Below, in pieces: positions 9,064 to 17,443 of a stretch of 64,000 bases of DNA. Position numbers and translations under genes: made by a program. The notes under the pieces were generated by a model, which saw only the letters and a program-made list of their open reading frames with translations, was not told where the DNA came from and ran no database searches. Source of the stretch: Candidatus Rokuibacteriota bacterium (lineage in GTDB: Bacteria; Methylomirabilota; Methylomirabilia; Rokubacteriales; CSP1-6). The stretch lies in the NCBI GenBank assembly GCA_003220535.1, contig QHSU01000061.1, positions 91,905-155,904 on the forward strand, given 5' to 3'. Within the stretch, counting starts at the first letter, position 1. Each line of letters starts with the position of its first letter.

Positions 9064-9565
9064 TCAGGTCGTCCGGAGCAGGGGCCAGCCGAGCCACTCG
9101 CAGATAGCCCGACCCATCATCCACTCCTTGTCGTCGGCCGAGAGCCAGGGTAGCTCCTCACGGCCGCTGCTGCTCCGTGTTGAACGTGAAGCGCATGCCG
9201 AGCATCCCCGGCTGACGCCTCCATCCATCGACGAGCGCGCGGCTCTCCGACTTCTCGAGCGCCAGTCGCCCCATCACGGCAAATTGGTCAGGGTGGAGTC
9301 GCGCGGCCTCGAGTGCCAGATCGTTTCGCTCGCCCTCCCACGACGGCGGCACGATGACCGCGCGATCGACGCCGGCTTCCTTCATTCCGGCGAGCGCCTG
9401 GTCCTTGCCGACGGGATAGGGCTTGTGAGCCAGCCGCGCTCCGCCCGGCGGCCACGGGCGGTCGGGAGCGTCCGCGCCCCAGAGGTGAATTTGCGCGTCG
9501 GTTATTAGGACATGGGGGGCCTCGACGGCCCCCCATACCCCTCGGCGCTCCTCGATTCGGCTCAC
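9064..9565 (-). pseudogene. Amidohydrolase-2 family remnant with internal deletion and frameshift
   Basis: The frame from 9565 encodes the N-terminal part of a TIM-barrel amidohydrolase (ITDAQIHLWG near residue 21, AGVDRAVIVPPSW, MLGMRFTF) and stops at 9158. In a different frame immediately after it the sequence encodes ELPWLSADDKEWMMGRA and CEWLGW up to the TGA at 9064, which is the typical last 30 residues of the same family. The middle of the enzyme, about 130 residues with several metal ligands, is missing. The gene is therefore a degraded copy. It overlaps the stop of the D-aminoacylase-like gene (9562), so it was once the second gene of that operon. Confidence 0.75.
9512..9536. repeat. 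Perfect 10-bp inverted repeat
   Basis: ATGGGGGGCC (9512-9521), a 5-nt loop, and its exact complement (9527-9536). It lies inside the N-terminal region of the decayed amidohydrolase, just downstream of the stop of the D-aminoacylase-like gene on the minus strand. It may act as a terminator or attenuator for that gene. Confidence 0.5.
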
Positions 9566-11274
9566 GCCCTCCGCGCGAGGGGGCCGCGCAGCAGTTGCCC
9601 GGGAAGCGCGCCGGTGTGCTTGCCGTCACGCAGCAGGACTTCGCCGTTGACGACCGTCGCGGCGATGCCGCGCGTCCGCTGAACCAGACGGCGGGCGCCG
9701 GACGGAAGATCGTCCACCACCTCCGGCATCTCGGCGGCGATGGTCTCCGGATCGAAGACGACGAGGTCGGCCACCATCCCTTCGCGGATGAGCCCGCGGT
9801 CGGCGAAGCCCCAGAGGGTGGCCGGCACGAGCGTCAGCATCCGTACCGCCTGCTCGAGGGTGAAGGCCTGCTTGCGGCGCACCCAGTGGTAGAGCAGGTG
9901 CGTCTGGAGCGACGAGTCCATGAGCTGCGAGACGTGCGCGCCCGAGTCGGAGAACGTGACGACGGCCCTCGGATGGCGCATCAGCTCGAGCGCGTAATCT
10001 TGATCCTCGTTGGCGACCGGCTGGAGGAAGAAGAGGTCGAGGTCTTTCGCGAGCGCCAGGTCGATCATCGTCTCGGCCGGATGCTGGCCGCGCTCGCGCG
10101 CGACCTCCGCCACCGTCCGATGCGGCCCTTCCACGGTGTCGAAGACGAGGAGCCAGTCGTAGTCGGCCGGCCGGGCTTCCGCCCCCACGGTGCGTCGGTC
10201 GTCGCGCGCGCCCGAGGCCTCGACGAGCCGGCGACGCTGCTCGGGGTCGTGAAGCCGCCGCCGCTGTTCGGCGAGCGGGAGCGCGCGCAGCTCTTTCCAC
10301 ACCGGGAGCCGGTCGAAGGGCATCTGGGTCTTGAACGAGAGCAACGCGCTCAGCGAGCGGCTGTGCACCTGGGCGAACATGCGACCGCCGGCGGCGGCCG
10401 TCTCGTCGAGAAGGGCGAGGTACTTCCGCCAGACATCCGGCACGCCACGACGGCTGAAGACCCCGAACGTGACCGGGCGCCCGGTCTCGACCGCGAGATC
10501 GCGTAGCCGCACATGGTAGTCGCGCAGCCCCGGATCGTCCGGGGCGCGGTCGACGCCCTCGCCGGCGATCTCGAAGAGGCCGGCGTTCAGCTCGCCCATG
10601 ACGCCGACCAGTCGCCGCACCTCGTCCCAGGTCGCCAGGCGGCTGGCGACGTGACGTCCGTCGGGTGTCTCGTGGGCCGGCGACCGCGAGGTCGTGAACC
10701 CGATGGCGCCGGCGCGGATGGCGTCGCGCACCTGGCGCTCCATCGCCTGGAGATCGTCCTCGCCGGCCGCCTGCTCGAACGCGCGCTCGCCCATCACGTA
10801 CGTGCGGACGGCCGAGTGGCCGACGTAGCCGCCGTAGTTGATCCCCTTGGGCAAGACGTCGAGGCAGTCGAGGAACTCGGGGAAGGTGGTCCAGCGCCAC
10901 TCGATGCCCGCCTCCATGGCGGCGGGTGGGATGTCCTCGGCGCGCTGGAGATTGCGCACGACGAGGTCCTTGTTCTCCGCCGCGCAGGGCGCGAGCGTGA
11001 AGCCGCAGTTGCCCATCACGACGCTGGTGATGCCGTGCCAGCACGACGAGGTGCCGAGGGGATCCCAGAAGATCTGGGCGTCCATGTGCGTGTGGCCGTC
11101 CACGAAGCCGGGTGTCACGACCTGGCCCTCGGCATCGACGACTTCGCGCGCGCGCTCGCGGATGCGACCGATCGTGACGATGCGACCGTGCCGGACACCC
11201 ACGTCGGCGCGATACCGCGGCAGGCCGGATCCGTCGACCACCATGCCGTTCTTGATCACCAGGTCGTACGACAT
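9562..11274 (-). CDS. N-acyl-D-amino-acid deacylase-type amidohydrolase
   Basis: 570 aa. The N-terminal beta strands (MSYDLVIKNGMVVDGSG) lead to the metal site GFVDGHTHMDAQIFWDP. The SSCWHGITSVVMGNCGF segment follows, with the Cys typical of D-aminoacylases. The C-terminal region has FSDSGAHVSQLMD and the returning beta domain. This is the amidohydrolase superfamily branch of D-aminoacylase/dihydroorotase-like enzymes, which cleave N-acyl bonds using zinc. The ATG at 11274 is preceded by AGGAGAGG. Its stop overlaps the start of the decayed amidohydrolase. Catabolism of modified amino acids or lactam-like compounds is plausible but not proved. Confidence 0.87.
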   Translation of the reverse strand: MSYDLVIKNGMVVDGSGLPRYRADVGVRHGRIVTIGRIRERAREVVDAEGQVVTPGFVDGHTHMDAQIFWDPLGTSSCWHGITSVVMGNCGFTLAPCAAENKDLVVRNLQRAEDIPPAAMEAGIEWRWTTFPEFLDCLDVLPKGINYGGYVGHSAVRTYVMGERAFEQAAGEDDLQAMERQVRDAIRAGAIGFTTSRSPAHETPDGRHVASRLATWDEVRRLVGVMGELNAGLFEIAGEGVDRAPDDPGLRDYHVRLRDLAVETGRPVTFGVFSRRGVPDVWRKYLALLDETAAAGGRMFAQVHSRSLSALLSFKTQMPFDRLPVWKELRALPLAEQRRRLHDPEQRRRLVEASGARDDRRTVGAEARPADYDWLLVFDTVEGPHRTVAEVARERGQHPAETMIDLALAKDLDLFFLQPVANEDQDYALELMRHPRAVVTFSDSGAHVSQLMDSSLQTHLLYHWVRRKQAFTLEQAVRMLTLVPATLWGFADRGLIREGMVADLVVFDPETIAAEMPEVVDDLPSGARRLVQRTRGIAATVVNGEVLLRDGKHTGALPGQLLRGPLARRA

Positions 11275-11322
11275 TTTCAGGTCCTCTCCTCAGAGAGCGT
11301 GTGGAAGGGGAGCATGGGAAGG

Positions 11323-11415
11323 ACTCGCCTCGGCGGAGGCACCGCCTCGGCTCGCACTACCCTCGAGCGTTGAAGAGCTCGCCTCGTCGCGCGACGCGCC
11401 TCAGCTCGCACTACC
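11323..11415. repeat. Two 39-nt imperfect direct repeats with internal palindromes
   Basis: Units at 11323-11361 and 11377-11415 share the ends CTCGCCTCG and GCTCGCACTACC and differ in the centre. The centre is hairpin-forming in both: GCCTC-ggcg-GAGGC in the first and the palindrome CGTCGCGCGACG in the second. They lie between the cupin gene and the D-aminoacylase-like gene, with the second copy covering the cupin stop codon. They resemble REP-type intergenic palindromic units. Confidence 0.55.
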
Positions 11416-11971
11416 GCTGCCCGAGGGCGCGGTCGGCGACGTGGACGGTCTTCTTGTCGACGTCGAAGCGGAGCGTCTTCTTGCTCTCGACGTCGCCGCC
11501 CGTGACGCGGAGGAAGAACGTGTCGTCGCCGTACTCGATCGAATGGATGTCACCGACCGCGAACACGGCGGCATGGCCGGGCTCGTTCAGGAACTCGCGC
11601 TGGACCTCGAGCTCCGCGTGGCCCGCCTTGCTCCCGTCGTCCAGGCGCCGCCAGCGGCGCATCCGCGTCGGATTCTTGTAATTTCCGTAGATTACCCAGC
11701 ACGGGCCGTGGTCGTGCGGGGCGGACTTTCCGCCCTTCTCGCGGCCGTGGACGAGCACGTGAACGTCGGTCTCGGGATCGTGGCCGATCGTCGTGCGCTC
11801 CCGATATGGCACCGGGTCGCCCAGGTGCTTCTTCAAGAGCTCAGGGTTGTGGAGGAGCCTTTCGAGGTGGTCGCGGATCTCCGCGAGGCCCGACGGAATG
11901 CCCTTCGTTTTGATGGTTGCCCGTGTGTCGGCGAGGAACTGGTCGAGCGTGTACCCGGTCTCGGTGGACAT
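11411..11971 (-). CDS. Cupin protein, cysteine-dioxygenase-like
   Basis: 186 aa starting at the ATG at 11971, which is preceded by GAGGAGG. An all-alpha N-terminal half (about 1-75) is followed by a cupin barrel. The first metal motif is SAPHDHGPCWVIYG; the second includes GDIHSIEYG. The HxH...H arrangement is that of iron-dependent thiol dioxygenases (cysteine dioxygenase, 3-mercaptopropionate dioxygenase), and the overall size fits. Substrate is unknown. It is co-directional with the D-aminoacylase-like gene and divergent from the LLM gene at 12050. Confidence 0.75.
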   Translation of the reverse strand: MSTETGYTLDQFLADTRATIKTKGIPSGLAEIRDHLERLLHNPELLKKHLGDPVPYRERTTIGHDPETDVHVLVHGREKGGKSAPHDHGPCWVIYGNYKNPTRMRRWRRLDDGSKAGHAELEVQREFLNEPGHAAVFAVGDIHSIEYGDDTFFLRVTGGDVESKKTLRFDVDKKTVHVADRALGQR

Positions 11972-12049
11972 GACGGCCTCCTCTCTCTGCCCTGGATGAT
12001 AGCAGGTCGCAGTTGGGCGGAGCGGACGCTTGTAGCATACTTGGCGCCC

Positions 12050-13234
12050 ATGAGGGTCTTCGTCTTCGACCTCCTGCCCTATGACGAGCACCTGGACCAT
12101 CTGAAGGACGGCAAGGAGCTGCCCTGGCCCTTGCCCAGGCGCCACTTCAAGCCCGCGGTGGCCGTCCGCACGTACGCGGAGCACCTCGCGGCCTGGGAGG
12201 CGATGGACCGGATCGGGTACGACGGCGTGGGATTCAACGAGCACCACACCTCACCCTACGGCCTCATGAACTCTCCGAATCTCCTGGCCGCGGCGGCCGC
12301 CCAGCGGACGCAGCGGCTGAAGCTCCTCATTTACGGGAACTTGCTCCCGTTGCACGACCCGCTCCGGCTGGCCGAGGAGCTGGCGATGCTCGACTGCATG
12401 TCGAACGGCCGCATCGTTTCCGGTTTTGCCCGCGGCATCCCGCGCGAGCACAACGTCTACAAAGTGCCCCTCGCCGATTCGCGTGCCCGCTTCGAAGAGG
12501 CCTGGGAGGTCATCTACCGCGCCTGGACCGAGGAAGTCTTCTCGTTCGAGGGCCGGTTCTGGTCGTATCGTGACGTCGCGATTTGGCCGCGGCCGGTGCA
12601 ATCGCCGCATCCTCCGGTCTGGGTGCCGGTCACCGGTAGCAAGGAGACGATCGAGTGGGCGGGGCGCCACAACATTCCGATCACGCCGGGCCTGCTTCCG
12701 CAGCGCGGCCTGCGTGAGGACATCATCCGCTACTACGCCCGGTGCCTCGCCGAGCACGGCCATCGGCTGACGCCGAACCACCTGATCATCCAGGCCAGCG
12801 CACACGTGGCTGACAGCAAGGCCCAGGCGGTGCGCGAGGCCGGTCCCTACACGCTCTACTTCAACCAGACGCTGTTCAGCCACGGCAACATCTCGGAGGC
12901 CAGCCTCCAGCGCGATGCCGGCTATCTGAGCTCGTCGTCTTTCGACTACCTGCGCCCCGAAAACCTGCCGGCGGTGTCGGGCTCGCGCGAGCGCTTTCGC
13001 GACATGACGATGGCGGACATCGAGCGCGAGGCGGAGCATATGCCGTGGGGGACGCCGGACGAGGTGATCGAGCGGATCGTCACGGCCGCCGACCACGCCG
13101 GCGCCGCCACGGTGCTGGTGAACATGAACCGCGGCGCCATGCCGCAGGAGATGTTCCTCGAGCAGCTGCACCGGTTCGGGAGCAAGGTGCTGCCCGCGCT
13201 CAAGGCGCACGAGGTTACGAGCGCGCGGTTCTAG
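12050..13234 (+). CDS. LLM-class flavin-dependent oxidoreductase
   Basis: 394 aa, a luciferase-like TIM barrel. Recognisable parts are GYDGVGFNEHHTSPYG near residue 50, RTQRLKLLIYGNLLPLHDP, and SNGRIVSGFARGIPREHN. WGTPDEVIERI near the C-terminus is typical of bacterial LLM monooxygenases. The enzyme presumably uses reduced flavin and oxygen on an organic substrate. The ATG at 12050 has no ribosome site, but TAGCAT lies 12 nt upstream, so the mRNA may be nearly leaderless. It is closely similar in motifs to the gene at 24799. A decayed cytochrome gene follows directly in the same frame. Confidence 0.9.
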   Translation: MRVFVFDLLPYDEHLDHLKDGKELPWPLPRRHFKPAVAVRTYAEHLAAWEAMDRIGYDGVGFNEHHTSPYGLMNSPNLLAAAAAQRTQRLKLLIYGNLLPLHDPLRLAEELAMLDCMSNGRIVSGFARGIPREHNVYKVPLADSRARFEEAWEVIYRAWTEEVFSFEGRFWSYRDVAIWPRPVQSPHPPVWVPVTGSKETIEWAGRHNIPITPGLLPQRGLREDIIRYYARCLAEHGHRLTPNHLIIQASAHVADSKAQAVREAGPYTLYFNQTLFSHGNISEASLQRDAGYLSSSSFDYLRPENLPAVSGSRERFRDMTMADIEREAEHMPWGTPDEVIERIVTAADHAGAATVLVNMNRGAMPQEMFLEQLHRFGSKVLPALKAHEVTSARF

Positions 13235-13699
13235 CGGTCGAGCGACGGCCCCGAGAACGACAGCCGTCTCCACGCCGCTGCCGAGATCGGGACCGAGCCA
13301 CGGCGCGCGCAGAATTTCACGCCGCTCCAGGCCGAACGGCTCAATCGCCTGCTGGCCGAGCTCGAGCTCACTGGGTACCGGCCGTCGTCCGAACCAGGGT
13401 TTCGGGGCACGCAGCGCTACTGGGCGCCGAGCCTGGCGGGCGTGTGGGCGCGCGCGCCGTATCTGCACAACGGCTCCGTCCGCACGATGTAGGACCTGCT
13501 GACGTCACCGGCTTCTCGCGCCAGGACCTTTCGACGTGGATCTCGTCTCTACGACGATTCGCGGATGGGATTTGTGGACGCCGGCCGCTATGTGCTCGAC
13601 GTCAGCGGGCCGGGGCAGTCGAATGCCGGTCACGACTACGGCACGGACCTGTCCGATGCGCAGAAGCGCGACCTGATCGAGTATCTGAAGACGCTCTGA
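13235..13699 (+). pseudogene. C-terminal remnant of a c-type cytochrome/peroxidase-like protein
   Basis: One reading frame starting immediately after the LLM stop codon encodes the familiar C-terminal end of c-type cytochromes related to di-haem peroxidases. It contains IGTEPRRAQNFTPLQAERLN, then WARAPYLHNGSVRTM, a TAG stop, then DLLTSPASRARTFRRGS and SNAGHDYGTDLSDAQKRDLI, ending EYLKTL. The haem motif and N-terminal domain are missing and there is an in-frame TAG at about 13488. Both features indicate decay. It has no start codon or ribosome site of its own. Confidence 0.75.
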
Positions 13700-13714
13700 A
13701 TCCCGCCGGCCCGG

Positions 13715-14923
13715 CTACTCGGCTGCCGGCCCCAGATCGCGGGCGCCGGAGGTCCGCTGCTTGAACTCCGCCGGCACCTGACGGCCGGCGTCCGTGAACG
13801 CGCGGCGGATGGCCTCCACGTTCGGGCTGAAGATCGTCTTCCGGTTGTCGCGAGCCCACTCGTTCGACCCCCGCGTCGTTTCCGTGGAACCCTGGAAGCG
13901 GGGCATGACGTAGCGGGCGAAGAGCTCGTAAGACCGGAGCGTCTGCTCCCGCGTCGCCCACTCGTGGGCACGGAAGAGCAAGCCGCCGAAGCCGCCGTCG
14001 CTCAGCCGCTGCAGGTGTTCGATGCCACGCACGACCGTGTCCGCCGAGCCGACGAGCGTCGTGCCCATCTTCACGCCTTCGGTCAGGGGATCGTCCGAGC
14101 GCCCCGGCGGCCGGCCGAGCGTCTCCTCGAAGTAGGTGATCGTCTCGTGTCGCTCGGCGCGCTTGACCTGGCGCAGCGCCTCCTCGTCGTCCTCGGCCAC
14201 GTGGACGTTGACGACGAGTCGCCACTCCTTGCGGTCCATGCGCTTGCCGTGCTTGGCGGCGGTCTCCTCGGCGAGTTTCCACTGATTGGCCAGCGCCTCC
14301 GGCCCGCCGGGGAGCCCGGCACCCAGCGAGAGCACGCCGAGGCCGTGCCGGCCCGCGGCCACCACACCCGCTGGGGTCATGACGCTCGCCACCGCGATCG
14401 GAAAGCACGGCTCGGTGTAGGGCGCCAGGTGCAGCCGCGCCTGCCGTAGCTCGAACCAGTCGGTCTTCATCGTCACCGGCTCTTCGCAGCGCAGGAGCAG
14501 CATGATGGCGTCGAGCGCCTCGTCCATCCGCGGCCGCTGGGTCACCGGCTCGATGCCCAGCATGTAGGCGTCGGACACCAGCGCGCCGGGGCCGCAGCCG
14601 AGCATCGAGCGGCCGCGTGTCATGTGGTCGAGCTGGACGAAGCGCTGGGCCACCAGGAGCGGATGGTGGTAGGGCAGGCTCGTCACGCCCGATCCCAGCA
14701 TGATGTGACGCGTGCGCTCGGCCGCCGCCGCGATGAAGATCTCGGGCGAGGCGATCAGCTCCCATCCCGCCGAGTGGTGCTCGCCGACCCAGACTTCGTC
14801 GTAGCCGAGATAGTCGAGCCACTCGATGAGCTCCATGTCGCGAGAGAGGGCCAGCGTCGGGTTCTCGCCGATGCGGTGGAACGGTGCCAGGAAGATTCCG
14901 AACTTCATTCCCTTGTGGGCCAT
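13715..14923 (-). CDS. LLM-class flavin-dependent monooxygenase (limonene monooxygenase-like)
   Basis: 402 aa from the ATG at 14923 (MAHKGMKFGIFLAPFH); an in-frame upstream extension to 14956 is unlikely because it lacks a ribosome site. Motifs include GYDEVWVGEHHSAGWELI, RTRHIMLGSGVTSLPYHHP and RGRSMLGCGPGALVSDAY, as in the larger LLM group that contains limonene 1,2-monooxygenase-like enzymes. Flavin-dependent oxygenation is expected. The 3' end converges on the cytochrome remnant at 13699; the 5' end is divergent from the oxidoreductase gene at 14987. Confidence 0.88.
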   Translation of the reverse strand: MAHKGMKFGIFLAPFHRIGENPTLALSRDMELIEWLDYLGYDEVWVGEHHSAGWELIASPEIFIAAAAERTRHIMLGSGVTSLPYHHPLLVAQRFVQLDHMTRGRSMLGCGPGALVSDAYMLGIEPVTQRPRMDEALDAIMLLLRCEEPVTMKTDWFELRQARLHLAPYTEPCFPIAVASVMTPAGVVAAGRHGLGVLSLGAGLPGGPEALANQWKLAEETAAKHGKRMDRKEWRLVVNVHVAEDDEEALRQVKRAERHETITYFEETLGRPPGRSDDPLTEGVKMGTTLVGSADTVVRGIEHLQRLSDGGFGGLLFRAHEWATREQTLRSYELFARYVMPRFQGSTETTRGSNEWARDNRKTIFSPNVEAIRRAFTDAGRQVPAEFKQRTSGARDLGPAAE

Positions 14924-14986
14924 GGTGCCCTCGATCCTAACACGCCCCGCAGCCAAAGGGCGCTCACGGTGCTACTATGCCGCACC

Positions 14987-16051
14987 ATGACCGTGCGAAC
15001 GATCCGCGTGGGGTTCGTGGGCGCAGGCGCCAACAGCCGTCGTCATCACATCCCGAAGCTCCGGGCGCAGCCGGGCATCGAGCTGGTCGCGGTCGCCAAC
15101 CGCTCGAAGGAATCGGCCGAGCGCGTGGCGCGCGAGTTCGGCATCGCGCGCGTCTACGAAGACTGGCGCGAGCTCGCGCGGGCGGGGGACATCGACGCGG
15201 TCTGCATCGGCACCTGGCCCAACACACACAGCGAGATCACCCGGGCCGTCCTTGAGCACGGCAAGCACGTGCTCTGCGAGGCGCGCATGGCCATGAACGT
15301 CGCCGAGGCGCGAGCGATGCTCGATGCCGCGCGCCGGGCGCCCCAGCTCGTCGCTCAACTGGTGCCGGCGCCGAACACGCTTGAGGTCGACTCGACGCTC
15401 CAGGAGTTGCTGGCCGAGGGCTACGTGGGCGAGGTGCTCGCCGTCGAGATCCAGGCCACCCAGGGCCGCTTCGTCGAGCCCGGTGAGCCGCTGCACTGGC
15501 GCCAGGATGCCGCGCTCAGCGGCCTCAACGTCATGAGCATGGGCATCTGGTACGAGGCGTTGCTGCGATGGCTCGGTCCTGCCCGCCGGCTCTCGGCGAT
15601 GACGAAGATCGCCGTGCCCCGACGCAAGGATGCCACCGGCGCGTGGCAGGACGTGCGGGTGCCCGATCACGTCGACATCCTCGCCACGCTCGGTGGCGGC
15701 CTCGCCACCCTCGGCGGCGGCGCCGTCGCTCACCTGCGCTTCAGCACGGTGACCGCGCTGGCGCCCCCGAGCGAGGTCTGGATCTTCGGGACCGAGGGGA
15801 CGCTGCGGATCGAGGCCGATGCCAAGCGCCTCTCGGGCGGACGTCGCGGCGACAAAGAGTTGCGTGAGATCCCGATTCCGGCCGAGCGACGGATCGGCTG
15901 GCGAGTGGAGGAAGAGTTCGTCAACGCGATCCGTGGACTCGAGAAGATCACCCGCACGACGTTCGACGATGGTGTTCGCTACATGGAGTTCACCGAAGCC
16001 GTGGCCGGGAGCGCTGCCAGCGGCCAGGGGGTCGACGTCGCCGACCTCTGA
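14987..16051 (+). CDS. Gfo/Idh/MocA-family oxidoreductase
   Basis: 354 aa. An N-terminal Rossmann fold with IRVGFVGAGANSRRHHIPKL is followed by VYEDWRELA, IDAVCIGTWPNTHSEI and the EHGKHVLCEARMAMNV segment that replaces the usual EKP motif. The C-terminal dimer domain (about 130-350) is intact. The family oxidises or reduces sugars, inositols or related cyclic substrates with NAD(P). The ATG at 14987 has no ribosome site; TACTAT at 14973-14978 suggests a leaderless transcript. The EKP-to-EAR change at the catalytic Lys position means activity may differ from classical members. Confidence 0.87.
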   Translation: MTVRTIRVGFVGAGANSRRHHIPKLRAQPGIELVAVANRSKESAERVAREFGIARVYEDWRELARAGDIDAVCIGTWPNTHSEITRAVLEHGKHVLCEARMAMNVAEARAMLDAARRAPQLVAQLVPAPNTLEVDSTLQELLAEGYVGEVLAVEIQATQGRFVEPGEPLHWRQDAALSGLNVMSMGIWYEALLRWLGPARRLSAMTKIAVPRRKDATGAWQDVRVPDHVDILATLGGGLATLGGGAVAHLRFSTVTALAPPSEVWIFGTEGTLRIEADAKRLSGGRRGDKELREIPIPAERRIGWRVEEEFVNAIRGLEKITRTTFDDGVRYMEFTEAVAGSAASGQGVDVADL

Positions 16052-16058
16052 GGAGCGC

Positions 16059-16247
16059 CTACCGCTCCTTCGTCAACACCTTGACCACCACGACGACCAC
16101 CGCGCCGACGAGCAGCGCGAGCCCCGCGAACACGAGCGCCGCCGTGAGGGGGCTCATGGGCGCGCTGCGCAGCGGGCCGCCGTGGTCGGCGGCGGCCGGC
16201 GTCGCAACGCCGAGGCTCACGAGCCATGCGCTCGCCACGGCACGCAT
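16059..16247 (-). CDS. Small exported membrane protein
   Basis: 62 aa. A signal-peptide-like N-terminus (MRAVASAWLVSLGVATPAAA) is followed by a short DHGGPLRSAP segment and one strong transmembrane helix (about 35-57, rich in Val, Leu, Ala), and it ends KVLTKER. No family is recognised. It lies 18 nt downstream of the DinB-like gene on the same strand and may be co-transcribed with it. The signal and membrane segments make chance coding unlikely, but function is unknown. Confidence 0.6.
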   Translation of the reverse strand: MRAVASAWLVSLGVATPAAADHGGPLRSAPMSPLTAALVFAGLALLVGAVVVVVVKVLTKER

Positions 16248-16265
16248 CGCGTCGAGTCTACCGGT

Positions 16266-16730
16266 TCAAGCCTTGGCCGCCGCTTGAAGCTGCCGGACGT
16301 GCTCGGCCCAGTGATGCGCCAGAGCCTCCAACCGCTGGCGGCCGGTCATGACCTCGCCGTTCGCCCGGCGAAAGCAGGGCTTGTCGAGGTCGGGCGCGCT
16401 CCGAGCGGCGCCCATCAGCCGTGCGTGCGCCTGCCGCACCTGAGCCAGCAGCTCGTCGAAGCTTTCGTGCTGGTGCAGACGACGGCACACTTCGTTCACC
16501 CGGTCTGAGTCCGCCGGCACGGGCCAGGGCGGTCCACCGAGGGCCGCTGACTGCATGCCCCACGCGGTGGCGTCGTGGAAGTAGATGAAGTGCATCAGGA
16601 CATCCCGGGCCTGCCACTGATCGACTCGGGCATCGGTCGACCGCCCCGGCCCCTCGAAGTAGGCCAAGGCCTCCCGCACCACGCTGTCCAGGTTGGCGAG
16701 CGGCATTTCCTCCAGAGGTCGTGTCGTCAT
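16266..16730 (-). CDS. DinB/MDMPI-like four-helix protein
   Basis: 154 aa with a four-helix-bundle pattern. Metal-ligand histidines fall in the usual places: MHFIYFHDA (about 50) and HHWAEHVRQL near the C-terminus. PFAM-type DinB / maleylpyruvate-isomerase-like folds bind a metal through three His and often act in thiol transfer or damage response. The ATG at 16730 has GAGGA upstream. It is paired with the small membrane protein 16059-16247. A second DinB-like protein occurs at 28741. Confidence 0.72.
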   Translation of the reverse strand: MTTRPLEEMPLANLDSVVREALAYFEGPGRSTDARVDQWQARDVLMHFIYFHDATAWGMQSAALGGPPWPVPADSDRVNEVCRRLHQHESFDELLAQVRQAHARLMGAARSAPDLDKPCFRRANGEVMTGRQRLEALAHHWAEHVRQLQAAAKA

Positions 16731-16899
16731 CCGAATCCTCTTCCCGCGCTTCCCCGCGCTGTTTCGCTTGACATGAGATTTTCGCGTGTGCTACTGCTAC
16801 CGGCCGCAGGGTGATGTTGGCGTCAGTACCTCGCTCAGTACCGAGGGCCCCAGCGCCCAACGGACACACTCGACGAGCAATCGCGTGGGTGGCTCCAGC

Positions 16900-17427
16900 G
16901 TGACGGCTGTCCGCCGTAAGCTGATCAAGCTCGGGCCTGCTGCTCTCGTGACCGCGACGTTTGTCGTCATGGCCTCGTTCGTCGCGTGGCGTTTCGAGGT
17001 GTTCAAATCTCCGGTATCTGGATATCCCGCGGCCCCAGCTTCAGACGGCGCGTCGGAGTCGATCGTGGCCCCGCGGTCGCAGCCTATGGACGTGACTCGT
17101 CGGCCTGCCAGGCCGGCGCCGAGCGAATCTCGTTCTGGCGCGCACACTGTACGAGAGGAGCCGGTCGCCGCGCTGCCCGCCGAGGTCCCATCCCCAAGCA
17201 CTCTGCCGGAGCCAGAGGCCATTGCCGAAGGCTACCCCTCGCCCCGCCACCCCGAAGCGCAGCCTCCTGGGCGAAGCGTGACGGTCGATGCCGCGCCGCC
17301 TCGGTCAGAGGCGCCGGCGCGCGCGCAGGAAGAGCTCCGACCCCAGTCACCGGCGCCGTCTCGCGCCGAGGACTCTGCGGACGATCCGTCAGCAGTCATC
17401 GATTGGCTCTTGAAGAACAGACGATAG
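16900..17427 (+). CDS. Pro-rich membrane-anchored hypothetical protein
   Basis: 175 aa from the GTG at 16900. A basic start (TAVRRKLIKLG) precedes a transmembrane segment (PAALVTATFVVMASFVAW). The rest is a long Pro/Ala/Ser/Glu-rich, probably disordered region, closing with a short helix AVIDWLLKNRR. The frame is open further upstream to 16786, but that part has no coding character, so the GTG directly before the membrane helix was chosen. No family is recognised. The low-complexity tail suggests an envelope-spanning linker. Confidence 0.5.
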   Translation: MTAVRRKLIKLGPAALVTATFVVMASFVAWRFEVFKSPVSGYPAAPASDGASESIVAPRSQPMDVTRRPARPAPSESRSGAHTVREEPVAALPAEVPSPSTLPEPEAIAEGYPSPRHPEAQPPGRSVTVDAAPPRSEAPARAQEELRPQSPAPSRAEDSADDPSAVIDWLLKNRR

Positions 17428-17443
17428 CCTCTCGCCGCGGGGC

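Noticed and set aside
9158..9160. TGA in the amidohydrolase remnant as another selenocysteine codon
   Set aside because: The following family sequence is in a different frame and a large part is missing; no cysteine is expected at this place.
10838..12049. Long in-frame 5' extension of the LLM gene (798 codons in total)
   Set aside because: The first 400 codons are antisense to the D-aminoacylase-like and cupin genes; the LLM fold starts at 12050.
13486..13488. TAG in the cytochrome remnant as pyrrolysine
   Set aside because: No heme motif or start is left, and cytochromes of this type do not use pyrrolysine; decay is simpler.
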